Shown: one piece after another, positions 53,032 through 61,311 of the stretch
How the letters are laid out: the number at the start of each line of letters is the position of its first letter
How positions within the stretch are numbered: position 1 is the first letter of the stretch
Source: SMYC01 sp965197495
Lineage (GTDB): Bacteria > Acidobacteriota > Vicinamibacteria > Marinacidobacterales > SMYC01
DNA: 64,000 bases
Direction: 5' to 3'
Assembly: GCA_965197495.1 (NCBI GenBank)
Contig: OZ240210.1
Location: forward strand, 992,001-1,056,000
The notes under the pieces: generated by a model
Told to the model about the DNA's origin: nothing
Databases searched by the model: none
Seen by the model: only the letters and a program-made list of their open reading frames with translations
Position numbers and translations under genes: made by a program

Positions 53032-53364
53032 TTAGGGCTGGTCTCCTTTGGAGTTAAGTCATTTAGAATCGGATGTTTTCAACGACACGATCCTAATCGA
53101 CACCCCCTCAGAAGACTAGCCCTAAATTTGCGATTTCTCCTTTTTTCTCAATCCCTTACAGGCTTCAGGACGGGTACTAGCTAGCTAGTTCCTGTCCAGA
53201 AACACCATAACTTGTGGTGTGCGAGAGACCTATCGAAGATGTGGGTATTATACGTTTTCGAAAGGGGCTTCGTGGGGTTGAGAGCGAATGAAAATCTTGG
53301 ACGAAACGAGAGGCGAATTGTTAGCAATCCATGGCTATAAGGGGCGGAAGAGTAATAGTTGTTA

Positions 53365-54726
53365 TCATAATAAGTGTCTTGCCATCATCAGTAGGTTGCA
53401 GGTGATGATGGAACTCCATACGTACGATTTAAAAGAAGGCAATGAGCGCCATGTGCATCGGTCGAGACCAAAGACTCGTTTCAAGAACGAAATGACGCCT
53501 TCGATTCCGCAGCGAAATCGCCGCAGGCGTTGATAGACCCAGGAACTCTTGACCATATCGGTCACCGCGAAATGAGCCTTGGTAAAGGCAACATCTTCAA
53601 CTCCCTTGCCTTTGATGGCTTCCAAGTTTGCCTTTGAAGAAAACGCGCCATCGTAGGCAACCTGGCGCGGGGCCCGTTCGTAGAGTTCGACTTGACGGTC
53701 GATCATGGTTTCCGCGAGAGTTGAATCGGACGGATTCCCATCCAAGATCACGCAATCCAAAATCATCGAGGACGAGCCACCAGTCATACACACCTTGTGG
53801 CCGTAGAGAGTCTCGCGCCGGTCTTTGCGAATAATGTCGGTGTGTTCTTCGAAGATAGAAACGACCTTTTCCTCCGCAGGCACACGCTCTTCGTCGATCA
53901 CTCGGCGTTGGGTTTGGTTGATGACTTTCTTGGTGAGGACGAGAAAGTGCTCAAAATCCGCGGCGATCCTCTCCGCGCTCGCTCGCTTCACCGGCTCGGT
54001 CAAGCCCGACTCTTCCAACTGTGCTGCAACGCGTTGAGCGGAGCGATAGGTTTCTTCCGTCACCTTCAGTAGATCTCGATAGACGCCACGCCTTTGTTGC
54101 TTATCCTTCGCGTTCAGAACTCCCAGTCGACGTCTCTTCGCTCGACGCGTTCGATTGCCGAAGACCACTACTGTACCCAGCAGTTCGCGAGCTCGGCACA
54201 TCACGCGAGTGAGAACCCGAACACAGTCATAAAGAAGCTCGGAGTCTGTAGGCGGATGAATGTTTGATTCCACTACCGTGCAGTCCACTCGTACTTTTCT
54301 TCCCTTTTCGATCCCAGCATCCTCGGCAACGCTCACCAGCTCTCGGTTGATCTGCTCCAGCGTTTCGAACTTCACGGCTTTGATGTTTGCTGCTAGGGTC
54401 GACTTCGACGGGGTCGGCTCTATGATGCCGAGCTGGCAAAACGTCCGATAGCTTCGAGAGTCTGCCAAGTGAAACGCCAGCTCCCGATAGGTGAACTGAT
54501 TCAGCTGCTTCACCAGTAACGCCCGGAGAACCTGCTCCGCGCTCATTCCCCCACGACCAACATCGCTCCCTGCCGATGGGGTGACCGACTTCAGGTCTTG
54601 CAGTACCAGCTCATTGAGTTTAGGATGGGCGTCGAGCAGCGACGAGATCGTTTCGAGTTCGCGTGCGTGCTCCAGCTCCAGCCAGGGCTCACGTAGATTT
54701 GGCTGTGGGTTGATCGTTTTTCGCAT
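53365..54726 (-). CDS. IS5-superfamily (ISNCY-type) transposase copy B, full length
   Basis: The product has 453 residues. The N-terminal DUF772-like region (ALLVKQLNQFTYRELAFHLA) precedes the DDE core: KVRVDCTVVESNIHPPTD for the first Asp, QVAYDGAFSSKANLEAIKGK for the second and FRCGIEGVISFLKRVFGLDR for the Glu. TYRSAQRVAAQLEESG and the long helical insert are typical of this group. No internal stop is seen. It lies in tandem with copy A, same orientation. Downstream flanks carry GGTGTGCGACAGGCCTACCG-type half-palindromes. Confidence 0.9.
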   Translation of the reverse strand: MRKTINPQPNLREPWLELEHARELETISSLLDAHPKLNELVLQDLKSVTPSAGSDVGRGGMSAEQVLRALLVKQLNQFTYRELAFHLADSRSYRTFCQLGIIEPTPSKSTLAANIKAVKFETLEQINRELVSVAEDAGIEKGRKVRVDCTVVESNIHPPTDSELLYDCVRVLTRVMCRARELLGTVVVFGNRTRRAKRRRLGVLNAKDKQQRRGVYRDLLKVTEETYRSAQRVAAQLEESGLTEPVKRASAERIAADFEHFLVLTKKVINQTQRRVIDEERVPAEEKVVSIFEEHTDIIRKDRRETLYGHKVCMTGGSSSMILDCVILDGNPSDSTLAETMIDRQVELYERAPRQVAYDGAFSSKANLEAIKGKGVEDVAFTKAHFAVTDMVKSSWVYQRLRRFRCGIEGVISFLKRVFGLDRCTWRSLPSFKSYVWSSIITCNLLMMARHLL

Positions 54727-55064
54727 TTAGGGCTGGTCTCCTTTGGAGTTAAGTCATTTAGAATCGGATGTTTTCAACGACACGATCCTAATCGACACCC
54801 CCTCAGAAGACTAGCCCTAAATTTGCGATTTCTCCTTTTTTCTCAATCCCTTACAGGCTTCAGGACGGGTACTAGCTAGTTCCTGTCCAGAAACACCATA
54901 ACTTGTGGTGTGCGACAGGCCTACCGAAGATGTGGGCATTATACGGTTTCGGTAGGGAACTTCGTAGGGACTCGGTTCTCCTTAAGCTGAAGTTCCTTGC
55001 TGAAAAAACCAAGATCCGGTGTTGATCCAATAAGATAGATGGAATCAATGGTGCTGGCTTCTGT
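54727..55064. other. 5' flank of copy B and a palindrome half-arm
   Basis: 54727-54885 repeats the 5' flank of copy A (53032-53199) almost exactly. 54893-54960 carries the palindrome arm GGTGTGCGACAGGCCTACCG to TTTCGGTAGGG. The rest up to 55064 is the end of the IS1634 element. No gene. Confidence 0.6.
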
Positions 55065-57041
55065 CTACACGGTGATACCTTTGAGCAAGTCGTAGGCTCT
55101 CTGCTGTTTCGAGTCCGGAGTTGTCGTGACATCGAAGGTGGGCTCGTCGGGTCCGGCTTCCGGTCGCCGACATTTGTTTCGGACGATGTTGCTGAGAAGG
55201 CGCAGCAGCGTGCGGAAGCTGGAAGCTGGTCTCCCATCGTCAAGCTTCTTGGTGTGTATCTTGCGCAGGGCTGCGTCGGAGCGTTGCGCCGGAGCGACGG
55301 GGTCACGCTCGGCCTTCGCCTGCTGCTCCTCGTCAGAGAATACTAGCGGGCGCCAAACCTCCATCATGTGCCACAGGACGTAGTAGGCCAGCATGCACAA
55401 GAAGATGTGCGCCCGGACTCGGTTTTCGCGCCGGTGACGAATCGGCCGCACCTTTAGGTCCATGCTCTTGAAGGAACGAAACGCCCTCTCGACCTGGGTC
55501 AGCAACTTGTAGCTGCGCACTGTGTCGTCGGTTTTCATCCGCTGCTCAGCAAGACTGGTGCGGATCACGTAGATGCCGTCAAGGGCAGCTTCCGTAGTGA
55601 CCTTTGTGTCGTCGATTTCGAAGCTAAAGCGGTCGTCGCGAATGTCCAGCTTGAAGTGCTTGCCGACTTTGTACTTGTTGAGAACTTTGCCTACCCGCAC
55701 ACCGATTTTATCTTTACCATGCAGCTGGCCTCGCCCGATCCGTTGGCGAATCCGTTCCAACTGCTTAACGATCGTCCCCATGTGTCGCTTCCACCGCTGG
55801 AGCCGTTTGTTGGCGAGCTCAGAGTTGCCGTTGGCGAGGCGCGAGGCGTCGGCAGCCATCGTTGTCTCGTCTAGCTCGAAGTCGAAACCGTCGTCACGGA
55901 TGTCGAGCCTATAGTACTTGCCGACCTTGTACTTGTTGAGGAGCTTTTTCACCGTAGCACGGATGTCCTCCTTGCCGTGCAAACGGCGCCGCTCGACCAT
56001 CCGACAAACCTTCTCCAGCTCCTTGCAGGTTGCTTCGAGCAGAGCATGACGCTTGTGACGCCGCCTCTCGGCCAGCTCCGGATTGCGGCAAGCGACCAGC
56101 CTCTCGTTGGGGAAATCCGGGTGCGTCAACTCAAACAGGTTCCGCCTGTCGAATAGCCCCATCTGGATCACCCCATCGTTAATGAGCTTGCGAATCGGTT
56201 CGGGACGCAGAGCGGTAATCCAGTCGATACCGTCCATCTCCCGTAACTCGTCGATCTGGGTCTGGGTGATCATTCCGCGGTCGCCCACCATCACAAACTG
56301 CTCGATGCCGAACCGCTCTTGCGCATTTTCTACCTGAGGCAACAGCGTTTTGGGATCGCCCGTGTTGCCCTCAAAGACCGATACCGACACGGGGATGCCG
56401 CGTTCGTTGGTCAGCAGGCCGTAGTTGACCTGCAGCTTGCCTTTCTTGCCGTCACGGTTGTATCCGAGCCTGGCCAGCGGACAACTCACCCCCTCGAAGT
56501 AGCTTGAGGTTAGGTCATAGAGCGCGAGGCCGTCGTTTTGGAGATGGCGCGCCGCGAGTTTCTTTTCGATGACCTCCTGGCGTTTGAGAACCCAGTCCAT
56601 GGCGGCATAGAGATCGTCTTCGCGGGCATCGCTCACCCCCAGGATTTCGGGCAGTGTGGTTGTGTGCCACCACAGGCTAGTCGCCAGCTTCGACTGCGGT
56701 TCGAGGATCCGGGCGACTACCATGGCCACGACCAAATCCCGCTCTGGTGAGTGTCGAGAGCCAACGAGCTTTTCGAAACCGAGCTGTCTCATGGCACTGA
56801 GCACCGCGTCGACGTGGCCGTGGTGCCGGGAGCCGTTCTCGACGATTTCGAAGGCGTCTTCGAGCGAAACGAGCTTTTGCCCCTTGAGTATGCGTCGGAT
56901 GGCATCGACCTGCTCGCTCGGCAGTTTGGACAGGTTGGCAAGTGTGCGCTTGCGCGGTTTCTTGCTCTTGGCATCCCGATAGGACTCACGGAGCAAAACG
57001 GCGGGTTTGGAGTTGCGGTTGGGCACGATATCGATATGCAT
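55065..57041 (-). CDS. IS1634-family transposase, with an internal duplication
   Basis: About 658 residues from ATG 57041; a GTG 15 nt upstream is also in frame. The family landmarks are VVAMVVARILEPQSKLATSL, LALYDLTSSYFEGVSCPLAR, MVGDRGMITQTQIDELREMD, WITALRPEPIRKLINDGV and LLTQVERAFRSFKSMDLKVR. The mid-section contains two tandem versions of one module: HGKEDIRATVKKLLNKYKVG with YYRLDIRDDGFDFELDET, then HGKDKIGVRVGKVLNKYKVG with FKLDIRDDRFSFEIDDT. Copies usually have one. The 80 bp upstream are AT-rich and probably form the left end. Confidence 0.9.
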   Translation of the reverse strand: MHIDIVPNRNSKPAVLLRESYRDAKSKKPRKRTLANLSKLPSEQVDAIRRILKGQKLVSLEDAFEIVENGSRHHGHVDAVLSAMRQLGFEKLVGSRHSPERDLVVAMVVARILEPQSKLATSLWWHTTTLPEILGVSDAREDDLYAAMDWVLKRQEVIEKKLAARHLQNDGLALYDLTSSYFEGVSCPLARLGYNRDGKKGKLQVNYGLLTNERGIPVSVSVFEGNTGDPKTLLPQVENAQERFGIEQFVMVGDRGMITQTQIDELREMDGIDWITALRPEPIRKLINDGVIQMGLFDRRNLFELTHPDFPNERLVACRNPELAERRRHKRHALLEATCKELEKVCRMVERRRLHGKEDIRATVKKLLNKYKVGKYYRLDIRDDGFDFELDETTMAADASRLANGNSELANKRLQRWKRHMGTIVKQLERIRQRIGRGQLHGKDKIGVRVGKVLNKYKVGKHFKLDIRDDRFSFEIDDTKVTTEAALDGIYVIRTSLAEQRMKTDDTVRSYKLLTQVERAFRSFKSMDLKVRPIRHRRENRVRAHIFLCMLAYYVLWHMMEVWRPLVFSDEEQQAKAERDPVAPAQRSDAALRKIHTKKLDDGRPASSFRTLLRLLSNIVRNKCRRPEAGPDEPTFDVTTTPDSKQQRAYDLLKGITV

Positions 57042-57056
57042 GGCTACTATATACAC

Positions 57057-57290
57057 TATATAGGCATATATAACAACAACAAATACAATACAACATGGCT
57101 ACTAATTGCAGGCAAAAATCACACCTCTAGCGCTGTAACTCCATGCGACTAAAGGTACTTTACCGAAGCGTGGGAGGGCTTACTGGGCAGAACTTCAGCT
57201 TAAGCAAGTAGACGATAGCTGCCTGTTGGTCACGCTGGATCCAACCGCGATGGCGACCACCAACCATGTCAAGGGCTGGATCGGCGTGCT
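57057..57290. other. Short gene-free spacer, partly AT-rich
   Basis: 57042-57125 is the AT-rich left end of the IS1634 element. At about 57213 CTGTTGGTCACGCTGGATCC recurs from 43059. I see no gene. Confidence 0.4.
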
Positions 57291-57880
57291 CGGATGGCCT
57301 CTTTTCCACTGCCGTACGGCCCCCGGTCAGCACCCGCTCCCCATTTGACGCAAACTTGGCACTCGAAAATCGAGATTAGAGACGAAATCCCAAAATGAGG
57401 TCTTTTCAGCCCTTCTTGCGCGTCTCTGGTGCCACCTAATCCTGGAAAACCCCGCCAACCGCGCGGAAAATCCCACCCGTCTCTGCAGTGCCACAATTGG
57501 CCAGACTGGGTGGCGGATGGTGCAGGTTGGAGCTATCCGGTCTCGGCAAAAGGTGGTCCAGCTTTTGGCGGAAATCCTCAAACAGAAAAGCCAATGGAGA
57601 TTCAGGAGGTTTCGAGTTTCGCGCATTTATTGACTTTTCTGACGCGTACACAGGTTTTGCGAAAAGGCTGTTTTACGCCCTCTCGGGTTTCAACCATGCT
57701 GCCCATTTCGTTCCATCCTCTTCCCCTACAGTGATTTAACGGCCGCTGTCACGTGCTGGTCCCCGCACGCATTATCGACGGGTGGTCGTTCGAGCCGGAA
57801 TCGAAGTTGCTTCAATCAAATTTTCTATACGGCAATCTCAACCTCCTGGACGCTTGAAAGAGGGCCGTGTCGTAAACCCT
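57291..57880. repeat. Long non-coding repeat, copy 2 (uninterrupted, about 590 bp)
   Basis: It aligns with 19147-19658 plus 20264-20322 from GGCCTCTTTTCC to GTGTCGTAAACCC. It is the reference for the empty insertion site: GAGCCGGAATCGAAGTTGCT continues to TTTCTATACGGCAATCTCAA where copy 1 has the IS200-type element. Confidence 0.75.
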
Positions 57881-58367
57881 CCGGAGGCGGCTCCGACCGT
57901 TACTCATTGTCGCAAACGGCTTTACATCTCATCAGCGAATGTTCGTCGACGGGAACATCTTTCCGGCTATCGCAGTCGGCAGGCTCGAGTGGAGCTTCCG
58001 ATTCTTGGCTGGAAACGATCAGAAACAGAGCAAAACAGGTCCTTAGCGTGCAATTTGGGGCGATTTTGGGGCTTATCGTGTCGTTTTTCCACTTAATCGC
58101 GCAGACAATGAGAAGACGCTCTACGCCTAGATCGCGCCTGAGGAGAAGGCGAATAGCGGAATTCGAATTGGCCAAACCTCGAATTCATCCAGTGGAGTTT
58201 TACGGAGGAAACGAAGATGACTCCGCAGACGGTCCAGTACAAGGAGCTATCCGAGTCTGGAAAACATGACAGGGAATTTGGGCCAGTTTGAGGCTGATTG
58301 GTGGAGGCCAGTGTCGGAGAGCAGCTTGCTGCTAACCGAGCCGATTCACGGAGTGGGCGCTGGAGGC
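57881..58367. other. Gene-free stretch
   Basis: No convincing gene. A plus-strand frame of 120 codons (57907-58269) lacks a ribosome site and similarity. A tail-to-recombinase sequence follows. Confidence 0.35.
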
Positions 58368-60029
58368 TCACAGCGTTTTGACGAGCACTCGCTGTTTCTC
58401 CCAATCGTCGGGAAGCGGATGATGCAAGAGGTAGCTCGAGGTCAGCCCAACGGGCTGGCGGCCTTCGACAATGGCGCGGACGATGTCGGGAGCCAGGAAG
58501 GCATAACGGATTGCCTTGCGCACGCGGTCCGTTGGGATGGCGTTTTCGGTGGCAATCTGCTCATAGGTTTTGCCTGCTTTGATTCGGTCGAGCCAGGAGA
58601 GGGCGTTGGCGATATTGCGCAGGAGTGTGCGGTCGACGGATTTCGTGGGGTTGCCCAGAACGAGCTTGGTCTCGACGCCGCGTCGACGCAAGCGGAACGG
58701 TGCGAGGATGCGGAGTGCATCCTCGCGAATGCGTTCGGGCCCCATAGAGAGGCAAGCAGCGAACGCATTGCGGTCGAGCAGGATGGACACAGAGCCGGGG
58801 CTGATATCGACCCGCCGGATGAGACGGAGCAGGGAGGCTGCCGAGGCACTATCATCATTAGTATCGGAACACAGCCCGTCTAAAAAGCGACGCACCGAGG
58901 CGAGCTCTTGCATCGTCGAAGTATGGGTCAGCGAGGCCGAGAAGGTCGTGGCATCCACATGCTGTCGGATGAGATGCACGACGGTCTGTTCCAGCATCGG
59001 GGCGGGCAGTCGCCAGCCGGAGAGGTCCTTTTGGCCACTGTGCTGGATGAGGCGCCGGGAGACGTAGTAGCGGAGCCGTTGCCCGTTTTTCTTTTTGGTG
59101 TGGCTCGGCGTCAGCCGGTCCCCGGTCTCGTCGAAGAGCTTGCCTGCCAGTGGGGAACGGGCTGCACGGCCCTTCGTCGTGCGTTTCCTCGGTTTGGCAG
59201 CCCCTGCCTGCAGCTGCGCCTGGACCGCGTCCCAGAGCTCCGGAGCAATGATCGATGGATGCTGGCCCTCGTAGACACGCCTCTGGTGTCGGATGCGGCC
59301 GGCGTAGAGAGGATTGGTCAGCAGGCAGTGGAGGTGTCCGCGACGGAACGGTAGCCCGCCTGTCCGGGTTCTATCCGCGGCGAAGCGTTGCTTGGTGCGC
59401 AGTCTCAGACGGTCCGCGTCGGCCTTCACCTGCCGGAGCGTTCCGTGCTTCCGGTACAGCGCATAGAGCGTCCGGACCGTTTCGGCCTCAGCCTCGTTGA
59501 TGCGCAGCGTGCGCTCGTCCTTCTCATAGCCTAGCGGTACGCGGCCGCCCATCCATAGTCCCCTGCGCTTGGAGGCAGCGACCTTATCGCGGATCCGCTC
59601 GGCCGTGACCTCCCGCTCGAATTGTGCGAAGGACAGCAGCATATGCAGCGTCAGTCGTCCCATGCTGGTCGCGGTGTTGAAGGACTGGGTCACCGAGACA
59701 AACCCGGTGCTGGCCGCGTCGAGCCGGTCGACGAGCTTCGCAAAGTCGGAGAGGGAACGGGTCAGTCGGTCGACCTTGTAGACCACAATCCGGTCGACGA
59801 GACCGGCATCGATGTCGTCGAGCAAGCGCTGCAGGCCCGGGCGCTCCAGGGTTCCTCCCGAGATCCCCGCGTCCTCGTAGACAGTTGGCAGCAGCACCCA
59901 GCCCTCCGCTTTCTGGCTCGCGACATACGCGGCGCAGGCCTCTCGCTGCGCATCGAGGGAGTTGAACTCCTGTTCGAGACCCTCTTCCGCGCTCTTTCGC
60001 GTATAGATGGCGCAACGGATTTTCTTCAT
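58368..60029 (-). CDS. Large serine recombinase
   Basis: The product has 553 residues. The resolvase N-terminus carries the catalytic serine (CAIYTRKSAEEGLEQEFNSL, Ser13), DAGISGGTLERPGLQRLLDD and VYKVDRLTRSLSDFAKLVDR. A recombinase domain follows (PLGYEKDERTLRINEAEAET) and then a region with LAGKLFDETGDRLTPSHTKK where some relatives have a zinc ribbon; here its cysteines are absent. The end APDIVRAIVEGRQPVGLTSS recurs as a scrap at 39715. Such enzymes integrate or excise phages and islands. The start is separated from the DUF2924 stop by one base, a common pairing in phage-derived loci. Confidence 0.9.
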   Translation of the reverse strand: MKKIRCAIYTRKSAEEGLEQEFNSLDAQREACAAYVASQKAEGWVLLPTVYEDAGISGGTLERPGLQRLLDDIDAGLVDRIVVYKVDRLTRSLSDFAKLVDRLDAASTGFVSVTQSFNTATSMGRLTLHMLLSFAQFEREVTAERIRDKVAASKRRGLWMGGRVPLGYEKDERTLRINEAEAETVRTLYALYRKHGTLRQVKADADRLRLRTKQRFAADRTRTGGLPFRRGHLHCLLTNPLYAGRIRHQRRVYEGQHPSIIAPELWDAVQAQLQAGAAKPRKRTTKGRAARSPLAGKLFDETGDRLTPSHTKKKNGQRLRYYVSRRLIQHSGQKDLSGWRLPAPMLEQTVVHLIRQHVDATTFSASLTHTSTMQELASVRRFLDGLCSDTNDDSASAASLLRLIRRVDISPGSVSILLDRNAFAACLSMGPERIREDALRILAPFRLRRRGVETKLVLGNPTKSVDRTLLRNIANALSWLDRIKAGKTYEQIATENAIPTDRVRKAIRYAFLAPDIVRAIVEGRQPVGLTSSYLLHHPLPDDWEKQRVLVKTL

Positions 60030-60030
60030 G

Positions 60031-60468
60031 TTAGGCCTTGCGCTTGGGCGTCAGACCGAAAAAGCGTGGTCCTGACCAGTGGGTGCCGGTGATTCGCTTT
60101 GCGATGGTAGTGAGGGACGGATAGGTTTTGCCATCGAACCGATAGCCGTTGTCGATTACCTCGACCTGGTAGGTCCGGCCATTCCACTCGCGGACGAGAT
60201 GGGTGCCGGCAGAAACGGACCCTGCGGGAGCGGCGGCGCCGTTGCCTGGCGTCCCGTTCGCCATGGCGGCCAGAGCGCGCCGGGTTGCGGCCGAAAGCCC
60301 GCCATGAGTCCGGCACTGGCGTTCGTACGCCAGAACACGGCACAGGAAAACGCGAGAGAGCGAGCGTGGGGGAGCAGCCCCGAAGGCCTGCTCCCAGACC
60401 CGCTGTAAGCTGGCGAAGTCCAAACCGTCCAAAACGACGTTCCGGCCAACCCCTGTATTCTGCGGCAT
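60031..60468 (-). CDS. DUF2924 protein
   Basis: The product has 145 residues from ATG 60468 (MPQNTGVGRNVVLDGLDFAS); a longer frame to 60579 lacks similarity. LQRVWEQAFGAAPPRSLSRV, then LVREWNGRTYQVEVIDNGYR and FDGKTYPSLTTIAKRITGTH with WSGPRFFGL are the DUF2924 landmarks. These small proteins accompany large serine recombinases and may help DNA binding or directionality; the role is not proven. Translation is coupled to the recombinase (TAA, C, ATG). Confidence 0.88.
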   Translation of the reverse strand: MPQNTGVGRNVVLDGLDFASLQRVWEQAFGAAPPRSLSRVFLCRVLAYERQCRTHGGLSAATRRALAAMANGTPGNGAAAPAGSVSAGTHLVREWNGRTYQVEVIDNGYRFDGKTYPSLTTIAKRITGTHWSGPRFFGLTPKRKA

Positions 60469-60586
60469 CACCGAACGTTCGCTCTTGTGCTCGATAAAGT
60501 CCAGTCTAATGAGGGGCTTCCGGGTGCGCAGTCCGCTGCCCGCAGCTCGCCTCGCAGCCCAAGGGTCGGCGGATTCCAAGGGCGTC

Positions 60587-60920
60587 TAAGCTGCTGATTT
60601 GTGGTCTATTTCAAGAGGGCCGAGTTTTGGCACAGGACGCGGTTCTCCTCTTGCTGGTAGTCGATCACATCCTGCTGCTGGCGGTTGACCCAGCCAGCTA
60701 GAACGAGCAGTAGGAATTGCGCGTGGTACGTCATCATGGATCTGAAGATAACACCCTCGGGCCAGACGATTGTAATGCCTACGGCCCTTGGCCCGGTCGC
60801 AAACACAGACACTAAGCTGCTGATTTATGGTCTATTTCAAAAGGGCCGAGTTTTGGCACAGGACGGGGTCGGGTGGCCCGCGAGCTTGACCTCAAGGAAA
60901 CTTCCTTCAGGAACTGGAAG
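60587..60920. repeat. Two MITE-A copies bracketing an integrase-type 5' fragment, then an IS3 OrfA scrap
   Basis: MITE-A fragments lie at 60587-60640 and 60765-60868. Between them, minus strand 60641-60737 encodes MMTYHAQFLLLVLAGWVNRQ followed by QQDVIDYQQEENRVL, the N-terminus of the 3590-4660 transposase, without its stop codon. After 60868 the plus strand reads RVARELDLKETSFRNW, an IS3 OrfA helix-turn-helix. Confidence 0.75.
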
Positions 60921-61062
60921 TTCCGGTAGCACCTTTCTCTTTTACAAAGGGCAATGGCTACCACCGCCGGGGGACCACCTGTGATACGCTTCGGCTCTGC
61001 ACTGGCTTTGTTGTTTCCAGGAAGGCTGGCGCTCGTTGTGGCCTTGGCCGCGGTTTCACGTC

Positions 61063-61307
61063 ATGGTGGACATCGTGGACAGTGAACGGCAAAGCGAGAT
61101 CATGTCGAGGACTCGGAGACTAGACACCGCGCCTGGACTTGTCGTTCGTCGTGTTGCGCACAGGCTGGCCTCCGTTTCCGTCTGCACCGGAAAGACTCCT
61201 CGGGCCGACCTGACTTGGTCTTTCCGCGACACCGGTTGGTGGTATTCGTGCACGGGTGTTTCTGGCATCGACACAGTGGATGCCGGTATGCGTATCGTAC
61301 GGAGGTG
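61063..61307 (+). pseudogene. vsr: Very-short-patch-repair endonuclease (Vsr) fragment, frameshifted
   Basis: ATG 61063 opens MVDIVDSERQSEIMSRTRRL and DTAPGLVVRRVAHRLA. After a one-base shift near 61168 the next frame gives FRLHRKDSSGRPDLVFPRHR with LVVFVHGCFWHRHSGCRYAY. These are the N-terminal half and catalytic motifs (RPDLVFP, GCFWH) of Vsr, which nicks T:G mismatches left by cytosine methylases. The C-terminal third is missing. The 5-methylcytosine methylase that normally accompanies it is not in the window. Confidence 0.75.
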
Positions 61308-61311
61308 CGTC

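Noticed and set aside
58368..60468. Intact prophage
   Set aside because: A serine recombinase and DUF2924 protein are present, but no structural, packaging or replication genes are nearby.
343..60868. CRISPR array
   Set aside because: Repeats are dispersed, 94-140 bp long, in both orientations and without regular spacers; no cas gene is present.
61036..61311. Longer N-terminus for the amidohydrolase
   Set aside because: This stretch encodes Vsr motifs in two frames, and a strong ribosome site with a lipoprotein signal peptide starts at 61312.
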